DNA of 64,000 nucleotides from Clarkia xantiana subsp. parviflora (GCA_036873135.1 JAPTYO010000026.1:3080001-3144000), one strand, 5' to 3'. Positions 42,556 to 55,114 are shown, numbered from the stretch's first letter. Translations and numbers: made by a program. The notes: generated by a model not told the origin, from the sequence alone.

Positions 42556-43438
42556 GAGGAGACGGATCCCGGCCAGAACCAGATCCCGCTCCACGACGGA
42601 GTTGGCATCGAGGGGAGCGAAGGAATTCCCCCAACGATAGAGTTGGATGCAGTGTAGAATTTGAAAATCCTCCGCTGAGTAGGTGTGATAAGCGGGAGGA
42701 GGGTCTGCTTCAACCTCCCATCGGGGCCATGGGATGGAACTGTTCCGGATGAAGAAGTAATTATTCTTCTAGCCGCTATTGTCAGGCCCCGAGTCAGTGA
42801 TGAACCCCCGACCTTTGGCGACCTTCCAGATGTCACCGTTCCAGCTATATCGGGAGAGCTGCGTCTTGCTCCATTTGGGCATCCGTGGGTAGAAGGCACA
42901 GACCCCGACATCGTTGCACTTCATTCCATAGAAGGTCCGGAAAAGTCGGAGGTTAAAGGTCCACTTCTGGCGGAGGCAAAGGACATGGAAGGCGTTCCAC
43001 ACACGGATGGCGTGGGGGGAAAAAGTATTCGGATGTGTTTTGTAATAATCACACATCTCGACTAGATCCCCACAGAAAGGGAATCAGATCCCCGCTGATA
43101 CTTGCACAGTGGAGACAAATACCTCCCCTTCCCGGGGACGAGTAACCACAGGGTCGCCCGGGACGCGAGGGAGAGGATAGCGGTAGCGAGACTCCCAGGT
43201 GGAAGTGATACATCCTTCCCGGAGAGCTTCGTCATAAGCGTTTTCCGAAATTTCATTACAACCATAATCAAACTTGAAGGGCTTTCTCCCCCCAGAAATG
43301 AATTCACCGTCTGGAAAATGACCATGGCAAGAAAAGGTACAGTTGGTTTTTGGAAAAGTCCGGGTAAGCTGATTGAGATAAAAGAAAAACTATGCTAACA
43401 GTTTTTTCGGAATCGGAGGAGGAAATCTTACCAGACAT
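42556..43438 (-). pseudogene. Tat-F antisense gene, exons 1-2
   Basis: Exon 1 43438-43432 (ATGTCTG), intron of 121 bases, exon 2 from 43310. The conserved domain is readable (GRKPFKFDYGCNEIS, GEVFVST, THPNTFSPHAIRVWNAFHVLCLRQKW, FYPRMPKWSKTQLS, LYRWGNSFAPLDANSVVERD). A TGA near 43084 and a TAG near 42769 interrupt it. The latter replaces the Trp of DNSGW. The solo LTR then cuts the exon at 42556. Confidence 0.85.
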
Positions 43439-43586
43439 GCTGAATTGGGGAAGAAAAGATGATCCTGATGGTCGGACATCCGGGTTGCCGGAGCGCTGAT
43501 CAGAAATCAGGAAGGAGAGCTTGAGCTTTTGAAATTGCAGAGGATGAAGCGGTGAAGGAGAAGTGAATAGTGCTAAGATTTGGGGG

Positions 43587-43593
43587 TTTTATA
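43587..43593 (-). promoter_or_regulatory. TATA box of the Tat-F antisense gene
   Basis: TATAAAACCCCC on the minus strand, about 150 bases before the ATG. Confidence 0.5.
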
Positions 43594-43938
43594 GGAGAGA
43601 AGATAGCCGAAGAGAAGTTTCAATCCGGACCGTTGAAGAAGAAACGCTTCAACCTGAGTCGTTGAGACGCTAGCGACAAAACGGCTAAAAAGTGCTTTTT
43701 CAGAAAAAGCAGACACGGGTACCCAAACCGTCGCTTCATCACCCACTGCATTTAATAGTTGAGTAACCGAGAAATCTTTTCGGATTTGGTGGTTATCCTT
43801 GGAATATTGGGGAATCGTGGATGAGAAGATCCGCGTCGGAAGATTTTTTGTAAAGTTAAAAGCCTCCGATGCCAATATCGGGAGGTCTGGAGTTGGAAGA
43901 CACGACGAACTGTAAGTCCCTCATGTCTTGGGGGCAAA
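43594..43938. other. Tat-F aORF upstream region and polypurine tract
   Basis: Shared non-coding flank. CTTGGGGGCAAA at 43927-43938. Confidence 0.7.
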
Positions 43939-44260
43939 TGATGGGTTTCGATATAGCCGTTAGGCCCATTAACGACGAGTAAACGGTGAAGTAGGCCCAC
44001 TGGGCTTCAAAAGAGGCCTAGAGGACCAATATGAGGGGTCCCGACAAGGTCGGTCCCGACAAGGTCGGTCCCGACATATGAGCTGGACGCTCCTGATGAA
44101 ATGCCTTTGAGTAGGCCCCGATGAAATGCCTTTGAGTAGGCCCCGATGTTGAATCCCTGAGGATGTTGGCCCTGTCCCGATGACGAGGGGCCCCGAGCGG
44201 TGACCAAAGGAGATAACTCTGGAGTCCCCGACATCCGTCGGGACTTGCCACCATCGGAGA
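43939..44260 (+). repeat. Tat-F 3' LTR, truncated
   Basis: The first 320 or so bases of a Tat LTR (TGATGGGTTTCG to GTCGGGACTTGCCACC), without TATA box, R or U5. It holds a short internal duplication (GATGAAATGCCTTTGAGTAGGCCCC twice near 44095-44145). Homology stops at 44254-44262. Confidence 0.8.
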
Positions 44261-45084
44261 TGCAACCGTCAGCATTTGAAACCTTCATCGCCTAAAAGAG
44301 AGGGGATGGAGCGAGTGGATGCGAGGTTAGACTGATATTGAGCGTGGTGAAGATAGATGATGTATTTGAAAAGAGTGGGGTATATATAAGGGAACTTCTA
44401 GACATGGAAGAGTCAAACCCAATAAAATAGTTTATTAGGTGGCATAACTCATTTGATTTATATACTCAATACTGGTTGCCCATCCAACCTATGTGGTACA
44501 AATTCCATACCTTGCTGTGGTATAAAATATAACATCGTTCCCCCTTAAAGAAACCAACGTCCTCGTTGATCACTGTCACATTGGTAGCGGCTGACTTTTT
44601 CCAAGCCACCACTCTGTGAGCTACCACTACGAGCTCTTGTTAGTCATGACTGACTTTTCCAGATTAACTCTCCGTGGGCTATGACTATAATGTCTGACTC
44701 TGATACCAATTAATACAAATCAAATGGAAGAGCCCAACCCAATAAATTAGTCTATTAGGTGGGAGGACCCATTTGGCTTATATACACTACTACACTGGTT
44801 GGCTATTTAACCAATTTGGTACTAGTCTCATACCTTACAATGGTATAGACTATGAACTTATTAATTGATACAAATCAAATGAAAGAGCTCAACCGAATAA
44901 ACTAGTTTATTAAGTGAGATGATCTATTTGTACCATATTGGTTGCCCATCCAACTAATGTGGTATAAGTCTCATACCTGATGAGAATAATCTACTTTCAG
45001 CATTAGCTAATACAGCTAAAGTAATGAATCACACATAAAAGCGTTACTGAACAAATATCGTGAAGTGCATGTATAGCTTTCCAG
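44261..45084. repeat. Unassigned DNA with three diverged direct repeats
   Basis: Three imperfect copies (near 44406-44530, 44721-44870 and 44872-44985) share AAGAGCCCAACCCAATAAA, TAGTTTATTAGGTG, GGTTGCCCATCCAAC, TGGTATA and TCATACC. Between them is TCTGACTCTGATACCAATT. No coding frame. Tat-H interrupts the stretch at 45085. This is probably an older repeat or intergenic DNA. Confidence 0.55.
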
Positions 45085-45821
45085 TGATGGGTTCCGATGT
45101 AATCGTTAGCCCCGTTAAAAGCCAATAAACGGCGAGTAAGCCCAGTGGGCCTTGTGCAAGACCTGGAAGGTCCAGAAGTCCAGTATGAAGGGTCCCGACG
45201 AGATCGGTCCCGATATATGAGCTGAATACTCCCGAGGAGAAGACTCTGAGTAGGCCCCGATATGCCTTTGATAAGGCCCCGATAATAAAGCCCCGAGAAA
45301 GCTGGCCCTGTCCCGTGGGACGAGGGGTCCTAATGGTGACCTAGAATGAGATAACTCTGGAGTCCCCGATATGGATTGGGACTCGTGATCAGAGAATAAG
45401 ACCAAGAAACCCGCCTACTAAATAGGGTAGTGGGGAAACGGTTGAGATACAGATAAACTCCCCCGAGATACGCAGAGCGTGCCCGAGATACGGGGAGCGT
45501 GGGCGAGATACGCGGAGCGTGGGGCGAGATACACGGAATCCCGCACGAGATATACGGAACGTGGGTAAAACTGCCAGGCGCGGTTACAAGTAACTGAGGT
45601 AACTTCCCTTCCTATATAAAGGAGGAAGTTACCTTAGAAAACACACATTCTAATACGAACTTAGATTACTGCTCTCCACCCCATTGTTCATACTCTCATT
45701 TAAGCATCGGAGAGGGATTCTGGGTCACCACCCAGGTCATCCCCTTTTGCAGGATTACGCGGAGCCCAGGAGTTCAAGCTTTCCGTCAAGAACGTAACGG
45801 AGCTTCGACCGTGATCCAACA
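45085..45821 (+). repeat. Tat-H 5' LTR
   Basis: TGATGGGTTCC...GATCCAACA. TATATAAAG at 45613-45621. GAGATACGCRGAGCGTG-type repeats at 45470-45550. GCATCGGAGAGGG at about 45705. Confidence 0.95.
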
Positions 45822-45837
45822 TTGGCGCCGTCTGTGG
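45822..45837 (+). other. Tat-H primer binding site
   Basis: TTGGCGCCGTCTGTGG directly after the 5' LTR. Confidence 0.75.
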
Positions 45838-45874
45838 AAAACTTACTAAAAGTCACAATAGTTTCTACTAGATC

Positions 45875-47671
45875 AATGACTGGTGGTGGCAAGAAGAAGA
45901 AGCAAGTCCCGACGAGCAGTTCTCGCCCTGCTGGAACCGTGAATTCCGCGTTGCCGGAGCATGTTTCTGAACAAGGTGAGCACCCTACTATTTCTCAAAC
46001 AGGGGGCAAGGTGAAGATTATGAGGTCTCAGTCCGAGACACGACGGTGAACAGGGAGGATATCCCGAGAAGGGAGGTGGATGCTCCTCCAAATCCGGTGG
46101 TGCACAGAGAGGAAATCCCGCGGAGGGAGATAGGTGCTTCCTCAAACCCGGAGTTGGCTAAAGCAGTAGCAGATGCTATGCCCATGTTCTTGGCGGCCAT
46201 GGAGGCTTTGCTGGATAAGAGAGAGGCTGCCAAGAGGGGAGAAGAGTTACCTCCACGAGAGGAGTTGCCTCCGTCTCCTTCGAGGGAGGTTCAAGAGGAA
46301 CAGGAGGTTCAGAGGAATAAGGGTAAGGAACCCGCGCACTCGGAAAAGTTCGTGGTCGACGGTCCCGGACCAGTGCAACACAGGACCATTACCCTGAATG
46401 GCCCCATCACCCCGATCAGGTGGTGAAAATCGTCTACATCTGCATGGGCGACCAGAAGCATATGACATCGGAGCTGAGGGACCGATCTACACATCCTTTT
46501 GTTCCACGGCTGCTAGATACTGTCGCCCCGCCAGGGCTAGGTATTCCGACCATCAATGAGTACGATGGCGAAGGATACCCAGTCCGCCATGTTCAGAGGC
46601 ATGTCCAGGCCTGTATGGGTAGGACAGCGAATGATGACCTCGTGTGTTCGCTGTTCCCGATCACATTGGGAGAAAGGGCCATGACGTGGTTTTTCAGTCT
46701 ATCGCCGGGAAGTATTACTTGCTGGGCTGATATGCACGACCGCTTCATCAAGCAATATCAGGGTCGTAGGCGCCTCTTGAAGAGCGTGAGGTCCTTGACC
46801 CAGGTGGTGCAGAGATCTGACGAATCGTTGGCGTATTACTACCAACGGTTCACTGCTAGTGCCGCGGAGATTGACGAGGAGATATCGGAGCGAGAGACCA
46901 TCCGCACCTTCCTTCGGAACCTAACTGTTCCGTATGGTTCTGATCTGATGCACAGTGTAGCCGCGAAGGCTGTGTGGAGTATGGAAGCCTTACAAGCAAG
47001 GGTGAAGCAGCAAATTGACGTGCAAGAGTCGAAGATTGCTGCCGGAGAGCTTGATCCTCCGAAGTCAGGAAGAGGAAAGCCATCGTCCAAGCTGTCGGAT
47101 GATCGCAAGGGGAGCGACAAATCGGAGGGAAGTAGAAGCCGTGGTCGCCCCGATAGAAGGGAGGACAGGCGTCCTCCAAGGAAGGATAACCGAGAGGGTC
47201 GTAATGTTCCCCTCAACAGTTCGATGACCTCTGTGCTAGCAGTGATGGATCGGCAGGGTCTCGCCCGATACCCCCCCGAGGAAAGAGGGTGAATTCTTGG
47301 GAGGTCGCTCTGATCGTTACTGTCGGTACCACCGAGCGAATGGTCACGACACAGATAACTGTCGGGAGCTGAAGAAAGAGATAGAGAAGCTGATCCAGAA
47401 GGGGAAGCTTAAGGAGTTTGTTGGTAGGGGACGGTGCCGATCCCGTTCCAAAACCCGATCGCGGTCCCGTTCCAAGTCCCGCGATCGATCTCCGAAGAAG
47501 AAGAAGGTTGAGCCGGAATCCTCTGGTGCCCGTAAGGAGAGGCGGGGAACCATTAACGTTATTCATGGAGGAATGGCGGCGGGAGGTTATACCTCCGCTT
47601 CTCGGGAGAATTATGCTTCCCGTATTTCTGCTGCTGTGGTGCTAGGAAAGAGTCCTGATCGTGGACTGTAA
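45875..47671 (+). pseudogene. gag: Tat-H gag, broken
   Basis: Starts MTGGGKKKKQVPT. The first frame ends with TGA at 46047-46049. The next frame (46046 on) reads to 46426, where one C is missing in the ACCCCGATCAG stretch. The Gag core then runs from 46420 (GLGIPTINEYDGEGYP, AMTWFFSLSPGSITCWADMHD, YYQRFTASAAEIDEEISE) to a shift near 47275. The zinc-knuckle CRYHRANGHDTDNC and RS-repeat follow in the next frame until another shift near 47655. At least four breaks. Confidence 0.92.
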
Positions 47672-47679
47672 AGGAGGAA

Positions 47680-50600
47680 ATGGTTATTTCTTTCTCAGCG
47701 GAGGACCTGATAGGCGTGGAGAGCCCCCACGATGACGCCTTGGTCGTGACCTTGGATGTGGATGGATTCGAGATGAAGTGGATCCTGATAGACGGAGGGA
47801 GCTCCTCCGACATTCTGTTCGTGGACGCCTTGGAAGCCATGGGAAAGACGAAGAAGGACCTGACGCAAGTGAACTTCCCGATGGTGGGATTCTCTGGTTC
47901 TACTTCCTATCCGTTAGGAATGATTACCTTACCGGTGGAATTCGGTAGTGGCTGGAAAGTGGAAAGGCGGAACGTGAATTTCGTCGTGGTAGAGTGTGCG
48001 GGGACGTACAACGCTATCATTGGGAGGACCACCATCAACCCTCTCATGGCAGTCGCCTCGACCGTCCACCAGAAGATGAAGTTCCCGACTGAAAATGGGG
48101 TCGGAGAGGTCAAGGGTGACCAGGTGGCATCCAGAAGGTGTTATGTTAATGCCACTCGAAGGAGAAGGAGGGAAGCCATGGCTGTCCTTCAGAATGACGC
48201 CGATCCTCGAGAGGAGTTAGGGCGTCCCGCCCCCATGGAGGATCTGAAAGAGGTCGAGGTTGACGGACCTCAACGGAAAGTGATGATCGGGTCTGCTTTG
48301 TCGGAGGAAAGAGCCCGAGAATTGATCGAGCTCCTGAAGGAGTTCAAGGAGCTGTTTGCCTGGTCCCCGAGCGATATGCCAGGAATCAACCCCGACGTGA
48401 TAGTACACGAGCTGAAGATTGATCCCGCGATCAAGCCTATTGCGCAGAAGAGGCGTCCGATGGGCGCGGATAAGAGGATCGCGATCCAGCAGGAGGTGGG
48501 CAGACTGCTCGATGCTGGGTTCATCGAGGAGCTCCGATTCCAGACTGGGGTCGCTAACCCGGTCCTGGTGAGGAAGAGTAATGGGAAGTGGCGGATGTGT
48601 GTCAATTTCCGCGACTTGAACAAGGCATTCCCGAAAGACTGTTATCCACTCCCGAGAATAGACCAGCAAGTGGATGCCACGTCGGGACATGAGCTGCTGA
48701 GCTTCATGGATGCTTATTCCGGTTACAACCAGATCAAGATGGCGAAGGAGGATGCCCCCCATACAGCTTTCTATGCTGATAGTGATGTCTGTCACTATGA
48801 CGTTATGCCCTTTGGGCTGATCAATGCTGGAGCAACTTACCAGAGGATGGTGAACAAATTGTTCGGGGACATGCTGGGAAAGACCATTGAGGCTTATGTG
48901 GATGACATGCTGGTGAAGTCCCGACAGGCAGGAGACCATGTCCGCGACTTGGCGGTGGCGTTTGAGCGGATGAAGTTTCATCAGGTTCGTTTGAATCCGG
49001 ACAAGTGTGCTTTCGGAGTCAACTCGGGGAAATTCCTGGGATTTATGGTGAGCCAAAGAGGAATCGAGGTGAATCCTGAGAAGCTGAGAGCAATCGAGGA
49101 GATGCAGTCTCCGAAAACCCATCGGGAGGTCCAGGTGCTGAATGGACGATTAGCCGCGATGAATCGTTTCCTATCCAAGGCGAGTGACCGGGCCATGCCA
49201 TTTTTTGATGTTCTAAGGGCCCACAAGAATTTTGAATGGTCCGACAAGTGCGAGGAGGCCTTTCAAGAGCTCAAGCAACACCTCCGTACCCTCCCGCCGT
49301 TGGCGAAACCAGTTCCAGGCGAGCCGCTTTATCTCTATTTGGCTGTTTCTGAAGTTGCTGTTAGTTCTGTGTTAATAAAGATTGTCAAGGGCAACCAAGT
49401 TCCTGTTTATTATGTAAGCAAGGCGTTTGCCAAATCTGAAATGAATTATCCCGCTATTGAGAAGTATCTCTTTGTTGATTGTTACTGCTCGAAAGCTACG
49501 GCCTTACTTCCATGCCCACGAGATTACGGTGTTAACTAATCAGACCTTGAAGCACTTTTTGAACCGACCGGAGGCGTCGGGAAGATTGGTGAAATTGGCA
49601 GTTGAGCTTACGGAGTCCCGTATCCACTTTGCTCCGAGAACGGCTATTAAGGGCCAGGCATTGGCAGACTTCATAGCAGAGTCTACAGCACCCGATCTGG
49701 AAGAAGCAGGTCCTGTAGAGGGGGCAACCATGGAGGTCCCGATAGCAGAGCAATCAGAACAGCCAAATGAGGAGAACACCTGGGAAATGATGGTTCATCA
49801 AGTGTAGAAGGATCGGGGGCAGGATTTGTATTGATACCGCCCCGTGGAGGCGAGCCCCTGCGATATGCCTTGGCCTTGACGTTTAGGGCCACCGACAATA
49901 AAGCTGAGTATGAGGCTCTCATCACGGGCCTTAAAATCGCCAAGGGTACGGGAGTTGATCATTTAAAGGTGAAGTGTGATGCTAGCCAGATCGTGAATCA
50001 ATTCCAAGGAAATTACGAGGCGAAGAACCCGACAATGAGGAAGTATTTGCACGAGGTGCAGACTTTGAAGGGAAGCTTCAAAAGCTTCGACATTGAAGCA
50101 ATCCCGAGGGAAGAAAACGCGGAGGCAGACGCCTTAAGCAAGTTTGCCCTAGGCGTAGCCCCCGAGGAGAATCAGAAGGTACATTTTATGGAGAGGGTAA
50201 TTATCTCAACCATCGATCCGTCGGAGGTATGCGCTATTGAAGCAGGATCGGAGGAAGAAGAGAAACCCACCTGGATGACCCCGATAGTCACATACCTGAC
50301 TACGGGGCACTCCCCGACGATGAAGTGGAAGCTGTTAGGTTGCGTCGAATCGTGAGCAACTACGTGATGGTGGACAACCAGTTATACAAGAGGGGGCATG
50401 TAAAGCCTTTTCTGAAATGTGTGGCGGAGCCTGATACGAATCGGATCCTGAGAGAGTTGCACGAAGGAGTCGCGGCCGGTCATGAAGGGGCCCGATCCAT
50501 TGTGAGGAAAGTGCTGAATTTAGTCTACTATTGGCCTTCGATGAACAAGGAAGCGACAGCGATGGTCCAATCTTGTGATGCCTGCCAGAGTACGCTCCGA

Positions 50601-51502
50601 ACATCGTGGCTCCTGCCGCGGACTTGATGTTCATCAGGAGTGCTTGGCCCTTCGCGCAGTGGGGCATTGACTTGGTGGGACCCCTTCCACAAGCCAAAGG
50701 TCAGTGCAAGTATTTACTCGTAGCCATTGATTACTTTTCAAAGTTGATAGAGGCTAAGGCGTTGGCCAAGTCGACGGGGCAGCAGATCCTCAAGTTTCTC
50801 CTAACGCAAATCGTATCCCGGTACGGGGTTCCTCGAGTGTTGATCAACGATAATGGCCCTCCGTTTAATGGGGCTCAGTTGAAGGAGTATCTGGAGGAAT
50901 TGAACATCGAGCATCGGACAGCCTCCGTCCACCATGCTCAGACTAATGGCCAAGTCGAGTCAGCCAACAAGATCGTAATGGATGGCTTGAAGAAGAGGGT
51001 CTATGCCTTGCAGGGTCATTGGCTAGACGAACTTGAAAACGTGCTGTGGGCTATTAGAATAACACCCAAGCAATCGACGGGGGAGACTCCGTTTGTCCTC
51101 GTTTATGGCACGGAGGCAGTCGCTCCCGTGGAGATAGCGGTGGCGTCCCATCGCAGGAGGTATTATGAGCCTCTGACGAATGAAGAAATGAGACGTCTGG
51201 ACTTGGACTTGCTCGAAGAGAAAAGGTGGAAGGCTGATGAAGTTCAGGCTCGGATGCGTCTGGCAACAGCCAGGTACTATAACCGGCGGGTCAAGTCCCG
51301 ACAATTCTTCGTTGGAGAACTTGTTTGGCGGAGGAATGAGTTCGTCCATCAAGATCGGATCAACAAGCTGTCACCGAAATGGGAGGGACCTTACAAGATC
51401 GTAGGGATGCCAGCCCCAAATGCGTACAAGTTAGAAGACCTTGATGGCAAGACGTTGAAACATTCTTTCAGTGGCGCACACTTGAAGAAGTATCATGTTT
51501 GA
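47680..51502 (+). pseudogene. pol: Tat-H protease-pol, broken
   Basis: A 619-codon frame (47680-49539) covers protease (ILIDGGSSSDILF), RT (YVDDMLVKSRQ near 48900) and most of the first RNase H. A shift near 49470 moves to 49457-49807, and a shift with base loss near 49790 destroys the MYTDGS motif of the second RNase H. Further frames are 49831-50355, 50325-50627 and 50606-51502, the last with intact integrase core (GIDLVGP, NDNGPPFNG, GQVESANK) and end HLKKYHV. The first integrase zinc-finger part is split. Same domain order and length as Tat-C pol; not functional as it stands. Confidence 0.93.
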
Positions 51503-51509
51503 TCCTAAG

Positions 51510-52290
51510 TCGCCTTAAGAGGTGCGTGATGTTAAGTCGCCGGGAATGGCGCAAGTTATCTATCGATCGATCCGATGTAAGCAAAGCTTTGAATTATTAA
51601 TGAATAAAAGAAGTTACTTCGGATCAAATTGCTTTTAGATTTATTCTAACTGTTAGTAAGACGTCCTAAGGGACGCGATAAAAGCCTTCCGAGGTACGAT
51701 TAAAAGCCTTTCGAGGTACGATTAAAAGCCTTCCGAGGTACGAGTAAGACGTCCTGAAGGACGCGATAAAAGCCTTCCGAGGTACGAGTAAGACGTCCTG
51801 AAGGACGCGATAAAAGCCTTACGAGGTACGATTAAGTCGCCTTTATGGCGCGATAAAAGCCTTTCGAGGTACGGACAAAAGCCTTACGAGGTATGAGTAA
51901 GTCGTCTTTATGATGCAACCAAAAAGCCTAGGTATGAATAAAAGCCCTAAGGGGTCCGCGTAAGTCGTCTTTATGATGCAGCAAAATGCCCTAAGGGGTA
52001 TGATTATGTCGTCTGGAACGACGCGATAAAAGCCCTAAGGGGTACGATTAAGTCGTCTGGAATGACGCGATAAAAGCCTTAAGGGGTATGATTAAGTCGT
52101 CTAGAATGATGCGATAAAAATCCTTAAAGGGTGCGAAAAAATCATCTTAAGTGATGTGTGAAATTGCCTTGAATGACATGGATGAGAAACTTTAAGTGTT
52201 GAAGTCCTGAGTGAAGCATCGGAAGGATGTATAAAGTCATCTTAAGTGATGCATCAGAACGTTTTAAGTAACGAGTCTAAGTCGCTTTAG
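51510..52290 (+). repeat. Tat-H tandem array, mixed units
   Basis: Short units of about 22-24 bases mix several types: AAAGCCTTCCGAGGTACGAT, AGACGTCCTGAAGGACGCG, AAGTCGTCTGGAATGACGCG and AAAGCCCTAAGGGGTACG. Each has a small inverted repeat. The position is the same as in the C and E arrays but the unit sequence is different. Confidence 0.85.
51603..51608 (+). terminator. Candidate poly(A) signal for Tat-H gag-pol RNA
   Basis: AATAAA followed by AGAAGTTACTTCGG, about 100 bases after pol; a changed version of the block in A, C, E and I. Confidence 0.45.
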
Positions 52291-52418
52291 GTAGTGCAAT
52301 AATGGTTGGGACCAAAATAGATGAAAGGAATTTTTTATAAGGGCTCGAAGGCCTAAAGGTTCCGATACAAGGAGGTCCGATACAAAGAGGAAATTACATG
52401 GACTTAAAGAATAAAATA

Positions 52419-55114
52419 TTAAGCTTGGCCCTTATTGGAAGTTGAGTCCTCAGCAGCTTTGGAGGGAGCAGGATTCGAGGGGTCCTGGGCAGAAGGCTCC
52501 GCAGTCTGTGGAGTCGGGTCCGCGGTACCTTCAGGGGCATCGACCTCATCACTTTCCGCGGGGAGGCTGAAGTATTTCTCCGCGAAGGGGGAGAGGGTCT
52601 CGGACTTCTTGAAGTCGATGGCATCCTCGTATACCATGTACAGCTCCTCGACGGCATTGAACAGAATGTTCTCCACCTCGGTTTTGCAGAACCCCACGGC
52701 ATCCGCCTTGAAATCATCAGAGTTCCGATACTCCTCACGACCCTCCTGGCGACCCTACTCGCGACCTTGAGCCTTCGCCTCAGCCAGCCTGGCAGGAAAT
52801 TCAGCCTTCTCGGCCTCGAGTCCCGCCTTAGCTTCCTCGAGAATGCTCTTCTCGAGGGCGAATTGCCTCTTCTCCGCCTCATGTCGCTGCTGTTCCTCTT
52901 TGAGCATCCTCCGCTCCCGACGCAGCACGACTTCATGATCATGGACCTGCTTTTGCAAGTCCATAGCCTTCTGGCCGAGGAGGGACTGCTCCTTGGCTAT
53001 CTTCTCCCTTGCCGCCACAGCGCTGGCAAGGTCCTCCTGGAGCTTGGCCAAGGCTTTGGGGTCTGACCTGGCCCGCTCCTCCTCCAAAGCACCCTTCAGA
53101 GCAAGGATGTAACCAAAGCAGCGCTGTTGGTTCGCAGTTTCCTAAGGCAGAAGGAAAAGAAATTAAGATCCGATAATTGAAGGCAAGAACCACAAAGGCA
53201 AGAACAAAAGCGAGAGTAAAGTTTTACCTCCATCCGACGGATAGCCATGTCGCGAATATCCTCCTCGATATCTTCGCCAGCCAAGGAGATCGGGCGTCTC
53301 AAGGCTGGTGGAATTGACCCTGCCAGCAGATGCAGGGCCAATTCTGGCTGAAGGTCTCCCCGATGGAGCGGGACCCCTTGAAGAGACTCGATCGGGTTCC
53401 AGGGAACCGTCTCTTGATCGGGGGTGTAAACCTTGTAAAGGTTCCCATCCACGGGGAGAGGAGGGATGACCTTGGAAGCCTCAGTCAGAGGAGCCTTGGT
53501 CGGGAGCTCCGAAGTTGGAGAGCGCAGATCCAGAGGAGGACTCCGAGACACGTCCTCCACAGTTGGCCTCAGGATGCTCCGCCCTGGCCTTTGGCGGGGG
53601 ATCAGGCCTTCAGTTGGCTCCTCGGAGGAGGGGGAAGCCTCCAAGTTAGTCACCTGGCGGAACTGAGCTTCCGTCGGGGCATCCTCAGTCATCGGCTCCT
53701 GTGGAGTCGCAGCCCTCGCTGGAGTGGCAGCCTTTGTCGGAGTGAGAGCCTCCGATGGACCTGCGGTTGCGGGACGAATAAAGTCAGGAAGTGTATTATT
53801 CGGGCACCAGATGATTTGGGGCGGGACGTGCGAGTCCTTTCCAAAGAAGTTGTAGTATCCCGCCTTGAGGACGCGGGGGGTTTCCCCTCGAAGTATATAT
53901 TTGATTTCTTGGACCCGCGACTCCCGGTCAGCAGGGATAAACTCCTCGGGGACCAACCTCCTATATTTTTTAATAGCTCGGCGAACGCGCTTACCTTCCT
54001 CGGCAGTGGTGACATCGAAGGCTTTGTCCACCTCCTCTCTTCTGGCCCGCTTGGCCATCCCGACCTGCTCCTCAGTCGGAGGAGCCGCAGACGAGGAGGC
54101 TCCCCTCTTCAAGGACTTCCGCTTTCGCTTGGAGCCCTGGACAGCATCGGTCTCCCCCTGCTTCAACACGTGATGGGTCAGCAGAGATACCTTCTTGGCT
54201 GCAAAAATGAAAATAAAAGGCAGTTAGAAATGTTACCCAAAGAACCAGGTTGTCAGAAATTGAATCGAAGAGTTGGACCCCGATCTGGATCAGGTCTCCC
54301 TCCACGAGCTTGTTGGCGTCGAGGGGAGTGAAGGATTCCCCCCAACGATAAAGCTGGACCAGTTGAAGAGTGTTGAAGTCGTCCTCGGTGTAGACTTCAA
54401 ACTTGGGGGCAGGGTCCGCCACAACCTCCCATCGGGGCCATGAGATGGAGCTGTTCTGGACGAAGAAGTAGTATTTCTTCCATCCACTGTTGTCGGATCC
54501 TGAATCACGAATGAGCCCCCGATCTTTGTTAAACTTCCAGGTCTCGCCATCCCAGCCGAATCGAGAAAGCTGCTCCCTGGTCCATTTGGGGAGTCGGGGG
54601 GGTGAAGGAACAGACGCCAGCCTTGTTACACTTCATCCCGTAGAAGGTGCGGAAGAGCAGCAAGCTGTACGTCCATTGTTGGCGGAGGCACAGAACCTGG
54701 AAGGCGTTCCACACGCGGATAGCGTGTGGGGAGAAGGTGGTTGGATGTGTCTGATAGAAGTTGCACATCTCAACCAGATTCCCGCAAAAAGGGAATCGGA
54801 TCTCGACATTTATCTGCCCCGTGGAGATGAACACCTCTCCTTCTCGGGGGCGGGTAACTATGTGTCTCCTCCTGGTGGTTGGCTGGGAATCATAGGGAAA
54901 GCGGGGTTCCCAGGCTGAAGTGATGCAGCCTTCCCGGAGAGCAGCTTCGTGCAGAGTCTCTGAGATTTCGTTAGTAGCAAGCTCAAAGGTAAAGAGGTTC
55001 CTTCCTCCGGAACTGGCCTCGTCTAAAAAAGGCCATAACGCGAAAATTCAGGAAAGGAAAAGAAGACAAGTTCAGTAAATCACGGGGACCAAGAAGGAAA
55101 ATCTTACCATACAT
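52419..55114 (-). pseudogene. Tat-H antisense gene (aORF), four exons, broken
   Basis: Exon 1 55114-55108 (ATGTATG|GTAAGA), exon 2 55022-54237, exon 3 54157-53228 (930 bases, fully open), exon 4 53141-52419 (723 bases). Introns are 85, 79 and 86 bases. Exon 2 keeps GQINVEIRFPFCGN, TTFSPHAIRVWNAFQVLCLRQQW, YYFFVQNSSISWPRWEV and LYRWGESFTPLDA but has a frameshift near 54600. Exon 3 has KRKRKSLKRG, EEVDKAFDVTTAEEGKRVRRAIKKY, AGYYNFFGKDSHVPPQIIW, a Pro/Thr/Ser linker and MAIRRME. Exon 4 is a coiled coil with one TAG at 52755 and the usual C-terminal motif (KKSETLSPFAEKYFSLP) and acidic/Ala tail. Motif GGCTCGAAGGCC lies 66 bases past the stop. Confidence 0.85.

Larger units (their letters stand above)
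40678..44260 (+). mobile_element. Tat-F: 3' part of an older Tat element hosting Tat-A and solo LTR G
   Basis: Only the antisense gene from intron 3 to exon 1, its promoter flank, the polypurine tract and a truncated 3' LTR are in this window. Gag-pol and exon 4 must lie to the left of Tat-A, outside the window. Several nonsense changes mark it as the oldest layer of the nest. Confidence 0.85.
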
